DNA of 10,363 nt from Candidatus Acidiferrum typicum (GTDB taxonomy: Bacteria; Acidobacteriota; Terriglobia; Acidiferrales; UBA7541): assembly GCA_002478115.1 (NCBI GenBank), contig DLMH01000006.1, forward strand, positions 1,444-11,806, read 5' to 3'. Of the stretch, positions 7,014 to 10,363 are shown in pieces (position 1 is the stretch's first letter; each line of letters starts with the position of its first letter). Both the position numbers and the translations under genes were made by a program. The notes under the pieces were generated by a model. That model had not been told where the DNA came from and made no database searches. It saw only the letters and a program-made list of their open reading frames with translations.

Positions 7014-8371
7014 AGTCCCCCTCCGTCCTTGTGGTCGATGACGATACGGCATTCCGGCAGGTGATGGCGGGCGAACTGAGTCGTCTCGGCTACGAGGTTG
7101 ACGCGGTGGGCACAGGTGAGGAAGCAATCCGGCGAGTCGCAGTGGCGGAACCCGAAATCGTCTTGCTCGACCTGCGCTTGCCGGGGATGGGCGGGCTCGA
7201 AACGCTGAAGGCCATCCAAGCCGCCAGCCCGGCAACCGAGGTCATCATGTTGACCGGACACGGTTCCATCGATACCGCAATCGAGTCAATCCGTGTCGGT
7301 GCCTTCGATTACGTCGTGAAACCTTGCCCGCTGGACGAACTTCACATTCGCATTCAAAGGGCGCTCGAAAGGCGGTCACTACGCCAGCGAGCCAATCTTC
7401 TCGATCATGTTTTGACTCCTCCGGATCCCGGCAATTCCTTCATCGGCAACAGCCCGGAATTCCGCCGCCTGCTCAATCTGATCGATCGGGTGGCCCCCAG
7501 CGATTCAACCGTGCTCATAACCGGCGAGACTGGCGCCGGAAAAGAATGGGTGGCCAAGCTGATTCACGCGCGCAGTTCCCGCCGGTCGCGGCCGTTCGTG
7601 GTAGTCGAGTGCGCTGCACTGCAGGAAAGCCTGCTCCAGAGCGAACTGTTCGGCCACGAGCGTGGCGCATTCACTGGAGCAGACCGCGCCAAGCCAGGAT
7701 TGTTCGAAGTCGCCAATGGCGGAACGATTTTCCTCGACGAGATCGGGGAGGTGAGCCCAGCGACGCAGACCAAGCTGTTGCGCGTTCTCGATGCCTCCAC
7801 ATTCCGGCGTGTCGGCGGCACCCGGGAAATTCGAGTGGATGTCCGGATTCTGGCCGCGACCAATCGCGATGTGTCCTCCATGGTGCGGCAGGGCCTTTTC
7901 CGCGAAGACTTGTTTTACCGCGTCAGCACGGTCACGGTGGAGGTGCCACCTCTGCGCGCCCGAGGGGCCGACGTGGACCTGCTGGCACAACACTTCGCGA
8001 CCGTGCTCAACGAGCGCTTTGGCTCCGATAAACAGATCAGCGAAGCGGCCCTGCAACTCCTGCGACGGCACAACTGGCCTGGGAACGTACGCGAACTGCT
8101 GCACGTGGTCGAAGCGGCCCTGGTGTTCTGTGAGGGCTCGCTCGTTCTGCCCGAGCATCTCCCCGCCTCCTTGCGGAATTCGAAGCCGGCTCCGCCGAAC
8201 GATCCGTTAGCGCAGGACGCCCCACTGCCGACGCTCGAAGAAGCGGAGCGCACGCACATCCGCTTGGCGATCGAGGCCAGCAAGGGTCACCGCGGAAACG
8301 CGGCCAGGATGCTCGGAATTAGTGAGCGGAATTTGTACCGAAAACTGCGCGAGCACGGCCTACTGTCGTGA
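7010..8371 (+). CDS. NtrC-family sigma-54-dependent response regulator
   Basis: Cognate regulator, 453 residues. Receiver domain (about 5-120): acidic pocket DDD (10-12), phospho-acceptor D54 in LLDLRLPGMGG, T82 and K104. AAA+ sigma-54 activation domain (about 143-380): Walker A GETGAGKE (172-179), sigma-54 contact loop GAFTGA (219-224), Walker B GTIFLDEIGE (238-247), sensor-I ATNRD and the RNWPGNVREL-like HNWPGNVREL (354-363). C-terminal Fis-type helix-turn-helix (about 412-450, GNAARMLGISERNLYRKL). All ATPase and sigma-54 contact motifs are intact, so it should be a functional activator. The ATG overlaps the kinase stop (ATGA), showing translational coupling. The most obvious target is the sigma-54 promoter of the divergent Rieske/cytochrome operon (inference). 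Confidence 0.96.
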   Translation: MKSPSVLVVDDDTAFRQVMAGELSRLGYEVDAVGTGEEAIRRVAVAEPEIVLLDLRLPGMGGLETLKAIQAASPATEVIMLTGHGSIDTAIESIRVGAFDYVVKPCPLDELHIRIQRALERRSLRQRANLLDHVLTPPDPGNSFIGNSPEFRRLLNLIDRVAPSDSTVLITGETGAGKEWVAKLIHARSSRRSRPFVVVECAALQESLLQSELFGHERGAFTGADRAKPGLFEVANGGTIFLDEIGEVSPATQTKLLRVLDASTFRRVGGTREIRVDVRILAATNRDVSSMVRQGLFREDLFYRVSTVTVEVPPLRARGADVDLLAQHFATVLNERFGSDKQISEAALQLLRRHNWPGNVRELLHVVEAALVFCEGSLVLPEHLPASLRNSKPAPPNDPLAQDAPLPTLEEAERTHIRLAIEASKGHRGNAARMLGISERNLYRKLREHGLLS

Positions 8372-8478
8372 TCCGGCAGGTTCTTGGATTCTTCTGAATC
8401 TCAATCCACAATGGGAGTGCTCCTTTTCGTTGCGATGTTTACAACAGGGTTCCAGGCGGGGGCTACGAAGTCACATTT

Positions 8479-8868
8479 TCAAAGCGCCGCACTATGGGCA
8501 CGGTGCATTCCGACGGCGCAGTGGATGAGCAGCTTGTTCTCTTTCTCGGATAATGCCAGCTTGGCGAACCTCACGCCGCGCCTGAAAACTTCTGTTGACT
8601 TTGGCGCCAGGTCGTCGGAGACGTAGTTCCAGAGAATGCGTATCCCGTGGAGCTTGGCGAGTTTCGTATTGTCGAAGGAGCTAAGGTTCAGGATGTGAGT
8701 AATGCCCTGCTGGGACGCGTCGGCCATTTTGGCGGCATCCCGAATACAGCTTCCGATTGCGATCTGCTTCGTCACCCAACTCATGTCGTTGCCGATGGCG
8801 ATCGGTCCAAGAGCCGCCGTCGTCTTCGCCTTGCGCTTGGTCTGCGGCTGCCGCTTCTTCGTGGACAT
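8479..8868 (-). CDS. Dual-specificity phosphatase-like protein, C-terminally truncated
   Basis: Protein of 129 residues. A basic N-terminal tail (about 1-28) precedes SWVTKQIAIGS, then HILNLSS, and the phosphatase P-loop IHCAVGMHRA near the end, which matches the cysteine phosphatase signature HCxxGxxR. The reading frame stops five residues after HRA (HSAAL), whereas DSP domains normally continue for some 30-40 residues of helix after the P-loop. In another frame the bases just after HR read PIV, the residues seen after the arginine in many relatives, so a frameshift after the P-loop is possible. No convincing domain end follows, however. The start at 8868 overlaps the stop of the small upstream ORF (TAATG); M29 (MSWVTKQ) is an alternative start. 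It is probably inactive or a decaying gene. Confidence 0.6.
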   Translation of the reverse strand: MSTKKRQPQTKRKAKTTAALGPIAIGNDMSWVTKQIAIGSCIRDAAKMADASQQGITHILNLSSFDNTKLAKLHGIRILWNYVSDDLAPKSTEVFRRGVRFAKLALSEKENKLLIHCAVGMHRAHSAAL

Positions 8869-9020
8869 TACCTCCGATGTCGCGTCATTCGATCTAGATC
8901 GGCACCCTTTTCGGAAAGTAGGTCGAGCTTCATCCTAAGTTTTTGTTTTTTACCACGGCGTTCCAACTCCCGCTCGTATGCGTCGCGGCGTGCCAGTCGT
9001 TCACGTTCGCTCTCTCGCAT
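8868..9020 (-). CDS. Small highly charged hypothetical protein
   Basis: Unrecognised. From the ATG at 9020 it has 50 residues, rich in Arg/Glu/Lys (MRESERERLARRDAYERE...), probably a single helix or coiled coil. A GTG at 9068 would add 16 residues. Its TAA stop overlaps the ATG of the phosphatase-like gene (TAATG), the arrangement of coupled genes, which is the main reason to list it. The ribosome site is weak (GGTGA close to the ATG). It may not be a real gene. Confidence 0.35.
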   Translation of the reverse strand: MRESERERLARRDAYERELERRGKKQKLRMKLDLLSEKGADLDRMTRHRR

Positions 9021-9120
9021 GTTCACCGCGAACAGCGCCAACTCGCCACGCGTGGAGCAGCAGGGCACGATTTGCTACATTCTGACACAATAGACGGCGA
9101 AGCGACTGGTCGCTCGTAAC

Positions 9121-9149
9121 TTGTCCTCGTAACCCTCACACACTACAAC
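9121..9149 (+). promoter_or_regulatory. Possible sigma-70 type promoter for the PEGA-domain gene
   Basis: TTGTCC (9121-9126) and TACAAC (9144-9149) are separated by 17 bp, and each matches four of six consensus positions. The site lies about 20 bp before the ATG at 9170. It is a weak match and was picked by eye. Confidence 0.3.
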
Positions 9150-9169
9150 AACGTCAGAGGTGTGAAGGC

Positions 9170-9904
9170 ATGAAGAAACTCGGACTGTTGCTGGTGTTCG
9201 CTGCGTCGCTGTCGTGCTTTGGTCAACTTGCACGGCCTACGGTTTACGTCGAACCACAACAGGGCTTTGAAACTTACTTAGCTGCAGCGATTTCGAAGAA
9301 GAACGTTCCCGTTGATGTAGTGACAGACCAAACGAGGGCAAACTACGTGCTCAGAGCCGCACCTGTCGAAATCAAGACAGAATCCACGGGTGGAAAAATC
9401 GCACGCTGTTTATTCGCTTACTGCGCCGGGATTGAGGACAAGGGGAATGTCTCTGTGCAGTTAATTGAGACGAGTTCAACCAAGGTTCTTTGGGCCTACT
9501 CGGTCGCCAAGCAAAAAGGCGGCAGTAAGAACTCGCAATCAATGGCAGAAGCGGTTGCCAAGCATCTAAAGGATTTTGTTGAGCATAGCTCGGGGAAGGA
9601 AATGTTGACCACGGCAGTCGCGCAGCCAGAGCCTCCACCCGCCGCCGACAACTCACAGGCAGAGTCCCGCGTCGAATCCGAACCTGCGATGCAGCCTGCG
9701 AGCATAATCGTGAAATCCACGCCTCCGGGCTGTGACATAAACGTTGACGGGAAATATATGGGTAGCACTCCATCCACCATCCAGTTGGCCCCCGGAGAAC
9801 ACCAAGTCTCAATCGAGAAGGAGGAGATGACGCCTTGGCAGCGGACAATGACAGTCACCGCTGGTGGAAGCTCTAGCATCGATGCGACGTTGGTGAAGCC
9901 GTAG
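9170..9904 (+). CDS. Exported PEGA-domain protein
   Basis: Protein of 244 residues. A signal peptide (MKKLGLLLVFAASLSCFGQ) indicates export. Residues about 22-138 form an unassigned alpha/beta region (PTVYVEPQQGFETYLAAAI, then ANYVLRAA, NVSVQLIE and KVLWAYSVAKQKGG) that resembles domains testing for additive outer-membrane or lipoprotein functions, but I cannot name it. A Pro/Ala/Glu-rich linker (about 150-176) leads to a PEGA domain (about 177-242: SIIVKSTPPGCDINVDGKYM, then GSTPSTIQLAPGEHQVSIEK), a beta-sandwich found in surface and periplasmic proteins. A purine-rich GAGG/AAGG stretch precedes the ATG. It is not visibly linked to the respiratory genes. Confidence 0.82.
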   Translation: MKKLGLLLVFAASLSCFGQLARPTVYVEPQQGFETYLAAAISKKNVPVDVVTDQTRANYVLRAAPVEIKTESTGGKIARCLFAYCAGIEDKGNVSVQLIETSSTKVLWAYSVAKQKGGSKNSQSMAEAVAKHLKDFVEHSSGKEMLTTAVAQPEPPPAADNSQAESRVESEPAMQPASIIVKSTPPGCDINVDGKYMGSTPSTIQLAPGEHQVSIEKEEMTPWQRTMTVTAGGSSSIDATLVKP

Positions 9905-9979
9905 AAAACAGGCGGGAAGTGAACCGCACCCAGAGCACTACGATAAATTTCCCGGCCCACGTCCGCGCGCAAAACAGGA

Positions 9980-10001
9980 GCGGCCCGAAAGCGAAGGCCG
10001 C
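9980..10001. repeat. Small inverted repeat before the 95-residue gene
   Basis: GCGGCC (9980-9985) and GGCCGC (9996-10001) are perfect 6 bp arms around a 10-base loop. CGAAAGC occurs in the loop (9986-9992) and again directly after the stem (10001-10007). It lies between the PEGA gene stop and the ribosome site of the next gene. No U-run follows, so it is not a typical terminator. It may be a leader structure or chance. Confidence 0.3.
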
Positions 10002-10019
10002 GAAAGCAGGAGGTCGGTG

Positions 10020-10307
10020 ATGGCGGGGAGAAAGAAGCAGCGACTCCTAGACCTTAACGACGGAATTCGGCTGGTCATCACCGACCAAGGCCTAGATTAC
10101 GGGAACCGCTTCACAGCGGTCGTCTATGCGGCTGATGGGAAGTGCTGCGGGTCACCGGGAAGCGGAAGTGACTTTGATGAGGACCCCGGCGCCGCGCCGC
10201 TAAAGCAGTTCATTGATAATGCCCGGAAAGAGTCGGAGGTGGAACACTTCGCTGCCGAATACGATCTATGCATTTTGAAAGCCCTGTCCGCAAGCGCCGG
10301 GAAGTGA
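10020..10307 (+). CDS. Hypothetical protein, 95 residues
   Basis: I do not recognise a family. The protein is soluble and acidic in the middle (SDFDEDPG), with a CC pair (KCCGSPGSG) and one further Cys near the end (YDLCILKAL). No signal peptide or membrane helix is seen. ATG at 10020 was chosen over the GTG just before it because AGGAGG (10010-10013 region) is spaced about 6 nt from this ATG. The strong ribosome site supports a real gene. It is 115 bp downstream of the PEGA gene on the same strand. Confidence 0.55.
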   Translation: MAGRKKQRLLDLNDGIRLVITDQGLDYGNRFTAVVYAADGKCCGSPGSGSDFDEDPGAAPLKQFIDNARKESEVEHFAAEYDLCILKALSASAGK

Positions 10308-10363
10308 AAAACGAAGCCAGCATTCATATTGTCTGTGGTTCTGGTTTCGTGGCTGGACTGTTC

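Noticed and set aside
8384..8402. Weak hairpin GATTC-TTCT-GAATC after the response regulator gene, considered as a terminator
   Set aside because: Only 5 bp of A/T-containing stem and no following U-run, so no support for an intrinsic terminator.
1..10363. CRISPR arrays, tRNA or rRNA genes
   Set aside because: No regularly spaced repeats and no tRNA- or rRNA-like segments were seen in the gaps between genes.

Overview
The window looks like a chromosomal stretch from a soil or sediment type bacterium, most likely an acidobacterium or close relative. This is an inference from the mix of genes (IS110 transposase with the YWKP-type N-terminal half, PEGA-domain exported protein, signal peptides ending in YGQ/FGQ, multiheme cytochromes) and the moderately high G+C. 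No rRNA or marker gene fixes the taxon.

Layout. (1) Positions 1-1259: an IS110-family transposase on the + strand, with its start codon beyond the left edge. (2) Positions 1286-4943: a tightly packed five-gene operon on the - strand. Reading from its promoter leftwards it encodes a small membrane-anchored protein, a cyclic-nucleotide-binding-like sensor domain without a DNA-binding domain, a Rieske iron-sulfur protein, a one-piece cytochrome b with b6-like heme-ligand numbering, and a membrane-anchored nine-heme c-type cytochrome. (3) Positions 4944-5138: a divergent control region with a well-formed sigma-54 (-24/-12) promoter facing the cytochrome operon and a cluster of TGAC/GTCA inverted repeats about 110-135 bp upstream of it. 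(4) Positions 5139-8371: a + strand two-component pair joined by an ATGA overlap. The histidine kinase has two CXXCH heme c sites in its extracytoplasmic domain and a six-cysteine PAS domain, and its partner is an NtrC-class sigma-54 activator. (5) Positions 8479-10307: accessory genes, namely a truncated dual-specificity-phosphatase-like gene with a small charged ORF upstream (both -), a PEGA-domain exported protein (+) and an unknown 95-residue protein (+).

How it fits together (inference). The kinase probably senses redox state or a ligand outside the cytoplasmic membrane through its c-type hemes and phosphorylates the NtrC-type regulator. The regulator would bind the repeat cluster and drive RNA polymerase-sigma-54 at the promoter before the small membrane protein gene. 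The product would be a quinol-oxidising Rieske/cytochrome b complex in which a nine-heme cytochrome takes the place of cytochrome c1/f. Two details argue for low-potential menaquinol as electron donor: a Gly replaces the Ser that hydrogen-bonds the Rieske cluster, and the helix D heme histidines have b6f-type spacing. The locus is therefore a compact respiratory module with its own heme-based, sigma-54-dependent switch. It is the most interesting part of the window.
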